A DNA stretch of 64,000 nt from Gilvimarinus xylanilyticus. GTDB taxonomy: Bacteria; Pseudomonadota; Gammaproteobacteria; Pseudomonadales; Cellvibrionaceae. The DNA is taken from contig NZ_JAMFTH010000005.1 in NCBI RefSeq assembly GCF_024195295.1, forward strand, positions 1 to 64,000, in the 5' to 3' direction. Position numbers and translations under genes: made by a program. The notes under the pieces are model-generated. The model ran no database searches and had not been told where the DNA came from. It saw only the letters and a list, made by a program, of their open reading frames with translations. Of this stretch, positions 18,523 through 26,693 are shown piece by piece; within the stretch, counting starts at the first letter, position 1; every line of letters begins with the position of its first letter.

Positions 18523-19759
18523 ATCTCTCACCCTATACATAAGCCACTATGGCAGCGACCTGACCTGGCTGGTGCGGCGCCCGGATTTGCCCGAAGAACT
18601 GGGCCGCGGCGATGTTGAAGCCCTGGCCCAGGCCCTGGGCGATGGCAACCACCGGGCCCGTTTAATTGTGGGCGGCTCGCAGGTGGTAGCGCGCAGCCTC
18701 AGTTATCAGGAAAAAGAAAAACGCCATCTGCGCAAGCTGATGCCCTTTCAGCTGGAAGAAGAGGTGATTGGCGATATCGACCAATTCCACTTCGCCCTGG
18801 GCAAGGCCGAAGGCGGTACCGTGCATCTGCTGTATACCGAGCGCGCGCGCCTGAGCGAGTTGTTTGCGCAACTGGCGGACATTAACGTCGAGATTACCCA
18901 AGCCCATCCGGCGGGCCTGCTACCGGAAATCCCCCAGCCCGACAGCGCCGACGACGAACCCGTCGACAGCTGGGCGATTCACTGGCAAGACGGCCAAGTA
19001 AGTGTTCACTATGGCGACAGTGCCGGCTTTACCGTAGACGCCAGTAACCTGCCGGCCGCCCTAGAGCTGCTGCTACAGGCGCAAAACCGAGTCGATAACC
19101 TGCCCCGACTGAGCCTGAGCGCACCGGATGAAAACCAGCTGGAAGCGCTGGAGCAATCGCTACCCGCCAGCCTGGAAGGTGCGGGTGGCGATACCCGCAT
19201 CGCTTCGCTGTGGGACTTTACTCCCGCCGCCGATTGCATTGACCTATGCCAGGGCGAGTTCTCGCAGCGGTTGCCCATTGAGCGCTGGTGGAAAGCCTGG
19301 CGCACCGTGGCCATGGTGGGTGCGGCGGCGGTGGTTATCTATATCGCCACCTTGCTGCTGTCACTGAACCAGCTGCAAAACCAAAACCTGGACATACGCA
19401 AAGACATTGAACAGGTATTTCGCACTGTGGTGCCCAATGGCCCGGCCAATGACCCCGAGCGCCGCCTGCGCATTAAGGCACGCGACCTCGAGCCCCAGGG
19501 CGAAAGCACTCAGGTCATTCCGCTGCTGGGTGATGTTCTGCCCAAGGTGCAGGCCCAAGGCGAGATTACCCTTAAGGGCGTTTACTACACCGCCGACAGC
19601 GACGAGCTGAGCCTAAACCTGCAGGCCGGTACCTTTAACGCCATTGAATCGCTGCGCGGCGCGATTGAGTCCGCCGGCTTAAGCGCCGAGCTGCTCTCAT
19701 CCAGCGCCCAGGGCGATAACTTATCGGCGCGGATGAAAGTCAAACGGGAGCTGCCATGA
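18515..19759 (+). CDS. gspL: Type II secretion platform protein GspL
   Basis: Bitopic inner-membrane protein, 414 residues. The cytoplasmic actin-like domain recruits GspE (start MSESLTLYISHYGSDLTWLV; LMPFQLEEEVIGDIDQFHFA). One membrane helix at about 267-288 (MVGAAAVVIYIATLLLSL) precedes a ferredoxin-like periplasmic domain. Translationally coupled to gspK and gspM. Confidence 0.94.
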   Translation: MSESLTLYISHYGSDLTWLVRRPDLPEELGRGDVEALAQALGDGNHRARLIVGGSQVVARSLSYQEKEKRHLRKLMPFQLEEEVIGDIDQFHFALGKAEGGTVHLLYTERARLSELFAQLADINVEITQAHPAGLLPEIPQPDSADDEPVDSWAIHWQDGQVSVHYGDSAGFTVDASNLPAALELLLQAQNRVDNLPRLSLSAPDENQLEALEQSLPASLEGAGGDTRIASLWDFTPAADCIDLCQGEFSQRLPIERWWKAWRTVAMVGAAAVVIYIATLLLSLNQLQNQNLDIRKDIEQVFRTVVPNGPANDPERRLRIKARDLEPQGESTQVIPLLGDVLPKVQAQGEITLKGVYYTADSDELSLNLQAGTFNAIESLRGAIESAGLSAELLSSSAQGDNLSARMKVKRELP

Positions 19760-20241
19760 ACAAATTATTCGACGCTCTGAGTAAATACAATCGCCGCGAG
19801 CAAACCATTTTGCTGGTGGGCGTTCTGGCGGTGGTGCTTTATATTTTGTGGATGGGCGTGCTCTCGCCACTGAAGGAAAAACGCGAGCAGCAGCTGGTGA
19901 CTAACGCCTCGACCGCCGCCGCGCTTGAGCGCGTCAAGGTACTGGCGGCGCGCATTAACAACGCCGAGTCCGCCGCCAACCAGCAAAGCGCGGCCTCTAG
20001 CGGCAATATCAGCCAGCTGATCGACTCCACCCTGCAGGCCAATGGGCTGCGTATGAGCGGTTTTCAGCCCGGCACCCGTGGCGAGGTACGCGTGCGGCTG
20101 GATAACGTCAACTACGCCGCCATTACCCAGTGGCTGTACGACCTGGAATACAAGCATGATGTCAGTATTAAAGATTTATCCATGGCATCTACCACCACAC
20201 CGGGACAGGTCACAGCCAATGTGCGCCTGAGCAAAAACTGA
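19756..20241 (+). CDS. gspM: Type II secretion platform protein GspM
   Basis: Small bitopic protein of 161 residues that partners GspL. One N-terminal membrane helix (QTILLVGVLAVVLYILWMGVL) after the NRRE cytoplasmic start, then a periplasmic coiled and ferredoxin-like domain. It overlaps gspL by four bases, and its stop shares a base with the next start (TGATG). Confidence 0.92.
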   Translation: MNKLFDALSKYNRREQTILLVGVLAVVLYILWMGVLSPLKEKREQQLVTNASTAAALERVKVLAARINNAESAANQQSAASSGNISQLIDSTLQANGLRMSGFQPGTRGEVRVRLDNVNYAAITQWLYDLEYKHDVSIKDLSMASTTTPGQVTANVRLSKN

Positions 20242-21386
20242 TGCGAGCACTAGTGTTTGCCACCATTTTACTGGCCGGTGTTTGCCAGGCGCAGCAGGCG
20301 CCTATTCGCGCCGCCGAGGGTCTGTTTGATGCCCAGGCACTGAACCTGGGGCTGGAAATGGCAACCGGCGCCGAAACCTTTACCGTGTTTGCCGCAGGCG
20401 GTAACACCTACCAGTACAACCACGGCGCCGTGCCTTTTGCTTTTAAGGGCAAGTTGTATGTGCAGTGGCAGAGCTCGCCTCACGACGAAGACGCCCCCAC
20501 CACCCAGGTACGCTACGCCATGAGCATAGACGGCAAGCGCTGGAGCGATGCCATAGTGCTGGCCCAGCCGCGCGCCGACGCCACGGTAACCAACGGCGGC
20601 TGGTGGGCCTATGGCGATACCCTGGTGGCTTACATTAACGTCTGGCCCCATGACCTAGAGCCGCGCGGCGGCCATGTGGAGTATCGCACCAGTAAAGACG
20701 GCATTCACTGGAGCGCTCCTAAGCCGGTACTGGATGATCAGGGCGAGCCCTTGCAAGGCATTCTGGAGCAGGACATCCGCGCCTTAGAAGACGGCCGATT
20801 GATTTCGGCCGCACACATGCAGCCGGGCTTAAAAGCCAAGCCAGTCTTTACCGATGATGCCACCGGCCTCGGCGGTTGGCAGACGGGCGATATGACCAAC
20901 CTGCCCACAAACTCAGACGTAAGCCGCGAAATAGAGCCCAGCTGGTTCACCCGCGATGGCGAAGTGGTGATGACCTTTCGCGATCAGCAGTCCAGCTTTC
21001 GAATTTTTGCCGCGCTCAGTAAAGATCGCGGGGAAACCTGGAGCAGACCCGCTAAAACCAATATTCCCGACTCGCGCGCCAAACAGAGCGCAGGCAATTT
21101 GCCGGGCGGCGGTGCGTTTATTATTAACAACCCCAGCAACAGCAAAGCGCGCTTCCCGCTGGTCATAAGCACCAGCGCCGATGGCGTGGTATTTGATCGC
21201 GCCTACATTCTGCGCGCCGAAGGCGATAAACTGCCCGCGCAAAAATACCCGGGGCGCTATAAACGCGTGGGCTACAGCTACCCCAAATCAATGGTGCACA
21301 ACGGTTATGTGTACACCGCTTACGGCACGGGCAAAGAAGATATCGACATTACCCGGGTACCGGTCGCCTCACTGCAATACGAATAA
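20241..21386 (+). CDS. Secreted BNR-repeat (sialidase-fold) protein inside the secretion operon
   Basis: 381 residues with a signal peptide (MRALVFATILLAGVCQAQQ). The sequence has the six-bladed sialidase-type propeller pattern: YAMSIDGKRWSDAI, YRTSKDGIHWSAPKP, ALSKDRGETWSRP and ISTSADGVVFD are Asp-box-like repeats. Its start overlaps the gspM stop, so it is translated as part of the type II operon, and gspN follows 13 bases later. No gsp component has this fold. It may be an exo-acting glycosidase or a glycan-binding protein exported by the same machine; the family cannot be fixed from sequence alone. Confidence 0.8.
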   Translation: MRALVFATILLAGVCQAQQAPIRAAEGLFDAQALNLGLEMATGAETFTVFAAGGNTYQYNHGAVPFAFKGKLYVQWQSSPHDEDAPTTQVRYAMSIDGKRWSDAIVLAQPRADATVTNGGWWAYGDTLVAYINVWPHDLEPRGGHVEYRTSKDGIHWSAPKPVLDDQGEPLQGILEQDIRALEDGRLISAAHMQPGLKAKPVFTDDATGLGGWQTGDMTNLPTNSDVSREIEPSWFTRDGEVVMTFRDQQSSFRIFAALSKDRGETWSRPAKTNIPDSRAKQSAGNLPGGGAFIINNPSNSKARFPLVISTSADGVVFDRAYILRAEGDKLPAQKYPGRYKRVGYSYPKSMVHNGYVYTAYGTGKEDIDITRVPVASLQYE

Positions 21387-21399
21387 CGGTTAAGAGTTT

Positions 21400-22149
21400 A
21401 TGATTCGCTGGATTTTATTTGGACTTGTTTGCACCCTGGTATTTGCCGTTACGCAAATTCCCGCCACTTGGGGCGCGCACTTTATGACTCAGGGAACGGG
21501 TCTGGGACTGTCGGGTATTTCGGGCAGTTTGTGGCGCGGCAAAGCGGGCATGGCCTCGGTGCGTATTGACGGGCGCGACTACTCGCTGGGCGAACTCACC
21601 TGGCATTTGCAGCCCATGAGTTTGCTCACCCTCAAACCCTGCGCCGATTTAACCACCAGCCTGGAGCGCCAACAGGTAACAGGCACCGCTTGTGCCAGCA
21701 CCAGTGGCGCGCTGCAGTTAAGCGATACCAACATCAGCATTCCCGCCAGCTTAATTCAGGACTTGCCCGAACCCACCAAGCTGAACGGGCAGGTGTCGGC
21801 GCACATCGACACGCTAAAGCTTGAAGGACAAACCCTGAACGCGCTTAAGGGCAACTTAAGCTGGACCGGCGCACGCCTGCACAACGGCCAAAGCTGGCTG
21901 GACTTGGGGGCCTTTGCCGGCGATCTGTCAGCCACCGATGAGGGTCACATCCGCGCCGATATATTCTCGCTGGAAGGGCCGGTGGACTTAAGCGGTAATG
22001 TAGTCATGCCCTTAAGCGGCGGCGTCATCATCGACACCACCTTCAAATTTACCGACGACTTCGCCCGCGAAGTTCAGGCGGATCAATGGCTGCCCATGCT
22101 GGCCGAACCACTGGATGATGGTCGCAGCCGTTTGCGGATGAGCTTGTAG
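21400..22149 (+). CDS. gspN: Type II secretion protein GspN
   Basis: 249 residues; an N-terminal membrane anchor (ILFGLVCTLVFAVTQIPATW) and the GspN pattern GISGSLWRGKAG...GELTWHLQPMSLLTLKPC with SGGVIIDTTFKF. GspN is found only in some type II systems and its role is still unclear. It ends the operon. Confidence 0.9.
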   Translation: MIRWILFGLVCTLVFAVTQIPATWGAHFMTQGTGLGLSGISGSLWRGKAGMASVRIDGRDYSLGELTWHLQPMSLLTLKPCADLTTSLERQQVTGTACASTSGALQLSDTNISIPASLIQDLPEPTKLNGQVSAHIDTLKLEGQTLNALKGNLSWTGARLHNGQSWLDLGAFAGDLSATDEGHIRADIFSLEGPVDLSGNVVMPLSGGVIIDTTFKFTDDFAREVQADQWLPMLAEPLDDGRSRLRMSL

Positions 22150-22290
22150 GCCAAATCAGCTCTCTGGGTCCGCCTACAAAACTTTACCGTTTCCATTTAG
22201 CTTGGCCGCGGCCTGTCACCGGGGCGCTGCTCTTGCTGTGCTAAAGTGATTTCCCTTGGTTTAACTCATCCGGTATCACAGGTTTACTTT

Positions 22291-23055
22291 ATGTTGCGTA
22301 AATTATCCATTTACCTTTTTACTTTGCTCATTGGAACGCTGTCAGGAGGTTCAGTTATGGCTCAGGGTGCATCCGAGCTGCCTAGGCCCAAGGTTATTAT
22401 CTTTGACGTTAATGAAACTTTGCTGGATTTGGAGTCTATGCGCGCCTCGGTGGGTAAAGCGTTAAACGGTCAGCAAGCGCTGCTGCCGCTTTGGTTTTCC
22501 ACCATGTTGCACAACTCGTTGGTCACCACCGTAACCGGCGAATACCACGACTTTGGCAAAATTGGGGTCGCCTCCTTGCTGATGGTAGCCCAGAATAACG
22601 ACATTGAGCTGAGCGAAGAGCAGGCTAAAGAAGCGATTGTAACCCCCTTGCTCAGTTTGCCCGCGCATCCCGATGTGAAACAGGGGCTGACCCAGATAAG
22701 TGAGCAGGGTTTTAAAATTGTCAGCTTGACGAACTCGTCCAATAAAGGCGTGAAAACCCAGTTCGAAAACGCCGGGTTAATGGAGTATTTTGATGCCCGC
22801 TATAGCATTGAAGACATTCAAATTTACAAGCCAGATTTACGCGCTTACGACTGGGCATTGCAGCAATTGAATGTAAAACCCGAAGAGGCGCTAATGGTGG
22901 CTGCCCATGGTTGGGATGTCGCCGGTGCAAAAGCCGCTGGTTTGCAAACCGCTTTTATCGCTCGCCCCGGTAAAGCACTGTATCCATTGGCAGAAAAGCC
23001 CGATTATATTGTCGACTCTGTGACCGAATTGGCGGCTATTTTAAGCGCCAAATAA
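22291..23055 (+). CDS. HAD family, haloacid dehalogenase type II-like protein
   Basis: Haloacid dehalogenase superfamily protein. Motif I IIFDVNETLLD (nucleophile Asp), motif II LTNSSNKG, motif III Lys in IYKPDLRAYDWAL and motif IV AAHGWDVAGAKAAG match L-2-haloacid dehalogenases. Two starts are possible. ATG at 22291 gives a signal peptide ending in SVMAQG and an exported 254-residue protein. ATG at 22357 (MAQGASELP) has a strong AGGAGG seven bases upstream and gives a cytoplasmic 232-residue protein of normal family length. The longer form is listed because the leader looks functional. Real substrates of such proteins often differ from haloacids. Confidence 0.85.
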   Translation: MLRKLSIYLFTLLIGTLSGGSVMAQGASELPRPKVIIFDVNETLLDLESMRASVGKALNGQQALLPLWFSTMLHNSLVTTVTGEYHDFGKIGVASLLMVAQNNDIELSEEQAKEAIVTPLLSLPAHPDVKQGLTQISEQGFKIVSLTNSSNKGVKTQFENAGLMEYFDARYSIEDIQIYKPDLRAYDWALQQLNVKPEEALMVAAHGWDVAGAKAAGLQTAFIARPGKALYPLAEKPDYIVDSVTELAAILSAK

Positions 23056-23287
23056 TAATACTGGGCGGCCTCGGCATTGGGGCTGCCTATCGATTCTCTT
23101 CGCCATTAACCTCCCTTCACGTTTGCCGATTTTTGTTTTTAACTTTTTATAGACTTGATAGCGCTACTTATCGCTTGGCAAATACACCGCTTTATATAGT
23201 CGCAGTTCTGCACATTTTTATCGCCCATACTACAGCCGCGAAGTAGAGGGCAGTATAGAAAGTAAAGGATTGGATACATAGGCTGGG

Positions 23288-24367
23288 TTATTTGTCCTTA
23301 TAGCTCAGCCACCACCGGTTTTGCGGCCAGGGCTCACCCAGGGTCATAATCTCGCCCACAATCGGGGTGGTTAAAGTAACGCTTTGTTTATCCGCTTCAT
23401 CGGCCACTGTGTCTAACGGGTCATACCAAGCGTGAAAGGCCAGATTAAACGTGCCATTGTGAATGGGCATCATTACCTTCCCTTGCAAATCAATGTGTGC
23501 CTGAACGCTCTCTGCAGGCCTCATATGAACGCCCGGCCACTGCTCATCGTAAGCACCTGTTTCTATCATGGTTAAATCGAAAGGCCCTAAACGCTCACCA
23601 ATGGTTTTAAAGCCGGAAAAATAACCCGAATCACCACTGAAATATAAACTGGCCGAGCGGGTTTTGATTATCCACGACCCCCACAGGCTTTCGTTTGAGT
23701 CCCCCAGACCACGGCCGGAAAAGTGCTGCGTAGGCGCAAAGGTAACCTCGGTGACTGGCGTGCTAAAAGTGTCCCACCAGTCGAAGGTTTGAATTTTATC
23801 CTCGCTCACACCCCAATCACGCAAGCTTTTATCAACCCCTAAGGGCACCGCAAAAACATCCACTTTGGGCGCAAGTACCGCAATAGCTTTCTTATCCAGG
23901 TGGTCATAGTGGTTATGAGAAATCAATACCCGATCAATCGCAGGCAGCTCGTTAATAGAAATGGGGGTAGGCTGGAAGCGTTTGGGGCCCAAAAAGCTAA
24001 ACGGCGATGCTCGCTCGGAAAACACGGGATCAATTAACCAGTAGCTTCCGTGGATTTTAAGCAAGATAGAAGAGTGCCCCAGCTTCACAAGGTGTACTTG
24101 ATCGTCGCTAAGCGCATCGAGTTGGGAACGGCTAAGGGTTTGCAAAGGCAATTCAGAATCCGGTTCCGCATCGGGGCGCTCCTCGGTCATAAACCGCCAA
24201 AAGATCTTCACGGTGCTCCATAAAGAACTAGGCGAAGCCGGTGTTTGATTAACGTACTTACCGTCTTGCCGAGGGGCCGCTGTCGTCGTATTCACTTGTT
24301 CTGCCACCGCGCAGCCTCCCAGAAACCACAAAATTAGAAAAGCAAAAATAGGTTGATACCGCTGCAT
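23288..24367 (-). CDS. MBL-fold lipoprotein (NAPE-PLD/UlaG-like hydrolase)
   Basis: 359 residues with a lipobox (FLGGC) for membrane anchoring. Metallo-beta-lactamase fold of the COG2220 type: GHSSILLKI, DPVFSERASPFSFLGPKRF, metal motif SHNHYDHLD, TQHFSGRG, SGDSGYF and PIHNGTFNLAFH. This arrangement resembles N-acyl-phosphatidylethanolamine phospholipase D and UlaG-type hydrolases. The substrate is unknown. It is divergent from the riboswitch operon, sharing a 317-base intergenic region. Confidence 0.87.
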   Translation of the reverse strand: MQRYQPIFAFLILWFLGGCAVAEQVNTTTAAPRQDGKYVNQTPASPSSLWSTVKIFWRFMTEERPDAEPDSELPLQTLSRSQLDALSDDQVHLVKLGHSSILLKIHGSYWLIDPVFSERASPFSFLGPKRFQPTPISINELPAIDRVLISHNHYDHLDKKAIAVLAPKVDVFAVPLGVDKSLRDWGVSEDKIQTFDWWDTFSTPVTEVTFAPTQHFSGRGLGDSNESLWGSWIIKTRSASLYFSGDSGYFSGFKTIGERLGPFDLTMIETGAYDEQWPGVHMRPAESVQAHIDLQGKVMMPIHNGTFNLAFHAWYDPLDTVADEADKQSVTLTTPIVGEIMTLGEPWPQNRWWLSYKDK

Positions 24368-24593
24368 AAAAAGCTCGATGTAAACGCGTTAGTTTATCGG
24401 GGACGATCCAGGCAAGTAAACCATTCCCCGCTCACCTGGGGCGCAAACAGTGCACAGGCGAAGTTTCGTGCCCAATAATAAGGACTTTGGGGCGCGCCAA
24501 CTACCCGCCCATGTATGAATTGCCTTTAAAGTCAATCGCTTAGAAAACACAATAACATTTGGTATAGGCGTTGCTATATAAACTTGAGAAGTA

Positions 24594-24643
24594 TCCGGGA
24601 CGACCCGGAGCGGTCCGCCGTTTCTTTGTCTGGACGACCAGGC
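24594..24643 (+). ncRNA. Guanidine-II (mini-ykkC) riboswitch
   Basis: Two successive hairpins each with an ACGA loop, the defining feature of the mini-ykkC motif. Hairpin 1 is TCCGGG-ACGA-CCCGGA (24594-24609); hairpin 2 is GTCTGG-ACGA-CCAGGC (24628-24643, one G-T pair). The linker is 18 bases. In the known class each ACGR loop binds one guanidinium and the loops dock together. Downstream is AGGAGG (24670-24675) and a GTG start at 24685. The 5' half of hairpin 2 could instead pair with 24689-24697, covering the start region. The downstream SBP belongs to a family linked to guanidine/urea carboxylase loci, which agrees with the ligand. Confidence 0.88.
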
Positions 24644-24684
24644 GACGTTTTGAATATGACAACTTATTCAGGAGGTTGCCCCCA

Positions 24685-25719
24685 GTGTCAGACAAAGCAC
24701 CATCCACCCACACAGCGTTTACCACGTTGCCCTGTGTTGATATCGCCGGACTTTTTTCCAGCGATGTCGCCGTGCGCTACAAAGTAGCGCAGCAATTAGG
24801 TCAGGCCGCACGCGATGTTGGCTTTTTATACATTACTGGCCACGGCGTTTCCCCCGTTCTACGTCAGCGTTTGGTAGAGCGAGCGCAAGAGTATTTTGCC
24901 CGCCCGCTGGACGATAAAATGCGTTTTTATATCGGTCAGTCGGAAAACCACAGTGGCTATGTTCCCGAAGGTGAAGAAAAACTGGGCGACGGCGCAGTCG
25001 ACTGCAAAGAAGCTTACGACGTTAATTACGACTACCGCTCCGATCTCGGTCGCCGCCCCATGTTGGGCCCAACGCAATGGCCCGATGCGCCGGGCTTTCA
25101 AGAAGATGTGCATGCCTATTATCAAGCTGCACTCAATGTGGCCAATGCGTTATTTCGCGGTTTTGCACTCGCGCTCGAGCTGAAAGAAGACGCGTTAACC
25201 CGTCACGTAAATCACCCGCCTAGTCAACTGCGGATGATTCACTACCCCTATAATTCTAGCGCGCCATCCGATCGACCCGGCATTGGCGCCCACACCGATT
25301 ACGAATGCTTTACGATTTTGCTACCCACCGCTCCCGGCTTAGAAGTGCTAAACGGCGCAGGTGAATGGATTGATGTACCGCTTAAAGAAGACGCTTTTGT
25401 GATTAACATTGGCGACATGCTCGAGGTGTTAAGCAATGGCCAATTTGTCGCGACATCGCACCGGGTGCGTAAAGTAAAAGAAGAGCGTTACTCATTCCCT
25501 CTGTTTTGCGCTTGCGATTACGACACCGAGATTGCCCCGCTTGCATCGCTTACTCACAACAAACCCGAGCGTGAGTACATCAGTCTTAAATGCGGCGATC
25601 ACCTGTACGCTCAAACCATTCAGACGTTTACCTATTTAAAGGAAAGGTTGGCGCGCGGTGAAATCAGTATGCCCGAAAATTCACAGGCTACGGATAGCTT
25701 TGGCTATCACGGACGTTAG
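24685..25719 (+). CDS. 2-oxoglutarate/Fe(II)-dependent oxygenase under guanidine riboswitch
   Basis: Isopenicillin-N-synthase-like oxygenase, 344 residues. The GTG at 24685 has AGGAGG nine bases upstream; a longer frame from 24571 would translate the riboswitch and is rejected. N-terminal DIOX_N domain (LPCVDIAGLF...GFLYITGHGV), then the double-stranded beta-helix with iron ligands His203 and Asp205 (AHTDYECF) and His259 (TSHRV), and the 2-oxoglutarate anchor Arg268-x-Ser270. Relatives in this superfamily hydroxylate arginine or homoarginine and release guanidine, as shown for ethylene-forming enzyme and plant homoarginine hydroxylases. By inference this enzyme makes or consumes a guanidino compound. 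First gene of a three-gene operon. Confidence 0.88.
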   Translation: MSDKAPSTHTAFTTLPCVDIAGLFSSDVAVRYKVAQQLGQAARDVGFLYITGHGVSPVLRQRLVERAQEYFARPLDDKMRFYIGQSENHSGYVPEGEEKLGDGAVDCKEAYDVNYDYRSDLGRRPMLGPTQWPDAPGFQEDVHAYYQAALNVANALFRGFALALELKEDALTRHVNHPPSQLRMIHYPYNSSAPSDRPGIGAHTDYECFTILLPTAPGLEVLNGAGEWIDVPLKEDAFVINIGDMLEVLSNGQFVATSHRVRKVKEERYSFPLFCACDYDTEIAPLASLTHNKPEREYISLKCGDHLYAQTIQTFTYLKERLARGEISMPENSQATDSFGYHGR

Positions 25720-25727
25720 GAGGGCAT

Positions 25728-26675
25728 ATGCATTTACTGGATATTCTGGCAACGCATCCTAAGCCAGCGGACAAAGGTGTACCCGATTGGATGCTGGGTT
25801 ATTTTAAACGCCGCAGCATTAGTTTTGCCAATGGTGATACCGACACTCAAACCCATGTGTGCTGGCTACAGAGTCGTAACTTCACTATAGATTTGCGCTT
25901 GCCCATCGAATCAGAACAAGTGCCTGAAAAAAGGTGGGCCGACTACAGTGCCGCTGAGCTACGAACCTTAGGCAACTATGAGGGCTGGGTAGCCGATAGT
26001 GTCTGGAATGGCGAAACCCTAGCATGGAAAAACGAGGTGGCTTTGCAGCTGCACGGCCGCTGGCAAGAGCCCGCCTATTTACACCGCGTGGGAAATTGCA
26101 TGATGGAGTTTTGCCCCAGTGACGCCTATGCAGAAGACTGGCGGCTACAACCCAGTAAACCCGGACCGCTTGTGGGCTTGCGGCTTACTCGCGAGATTAA
26201 TAAAACCACAGGACAACAAATCCGTCGCGATGGTGGATTAATAACCTGCGGTGACTATGCCGCTTTGGTTTTGGGTCGGCCGAGCAGTATTGCCAGCAGC
26301 GACACAAATGCTTTGCGTGAAATGGCCGAGCAATCAGTCGGCGACCAGAACCGTTTAAGCGCGCTGTTTGAGTTTGAAACCTCGGTGGCAAAAGGCTCTT
26401 TGGCGGATGGCTATACCATTCAATTAAGCACTCGGCCCGACAGACAGGGTAAAACTTTAATCTCACTCGATGGATTTCGCCTAGCAGATGACCCCGATTC
26501 TTTAACGCAAACCTGTACTTCAGAGAACGGGGAAGTTATCGAGCGCCACTATCGGATTGATACGATTGAAACCGAAATACCCTATGCCCAACACACGTCC
26601 ACTACGGCCCAGGCCAGGCAGTGGTTTAACGCAGAAAGTGAAACCTTGTGCCGCTACACCCAACCTTGTTACTAA
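25728..26675 (+). CDS. Uncharacterised protein in the guanidine-riboswitch operon
   Basis: 315 residues with no signal peptide or membrane segment; not recognised. It starts eight bases after the oxygenase with a strong AGGAGG, so it is co-expressed. Visible features: PDWMLGYFKRRSISFANG, a HVCWLQSRNFTIDLRLP segment, NYEGWVAD, LHGRWQEPAYLHRVGNCMMEF, and a C-terminal beta-rich half. The repeated strand-turn pattern (a ligand-type Trp-Leu-Gln strand, an IDLRLP strand) suggests a lipocalin-like or double-barrel fold, which is only a guess. Position between the oxygenase and a solute-binding protein suggests a role with the same small molecule. Confidence 0.75.
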   Translation: MHLLDILATHPKPADKGVPDWMLGYFKRRSISFANGDTDTQTHVCWLQSRNFTIDLRLPIESEQVPEKRWADYSAAELRTLGNYEGWVADSVWNGETLAWKNEVALQLHGRWQEPAYLHRVGNCMMEFCPSDAYAEDWRLQPSKPGPLVGLRLTREINKTTGQQIRRDGGLITCGDYAALVLGRPSSIASSDTNALREMAEQSVGDQNRLSALFEFETSVAKGSLADGYTIQLSTRPDRQGKTLISLDGFRLADDPDSLTQTCTSENGEVIERHYRIDTIETEIPYAQHTSTTAQARQWFNAESETLCRYTQPCY

Positions 26676-26693
26676 TACCGAGAGGTAAATTTA

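Noticed and set aside
24571-24684. N-terminal extension of the oxygenase
   Set aside because: It would translate the riboswitch hairpins; the GTG at 24685 has a well-placed AGGAGG and gives the family N-terminus.
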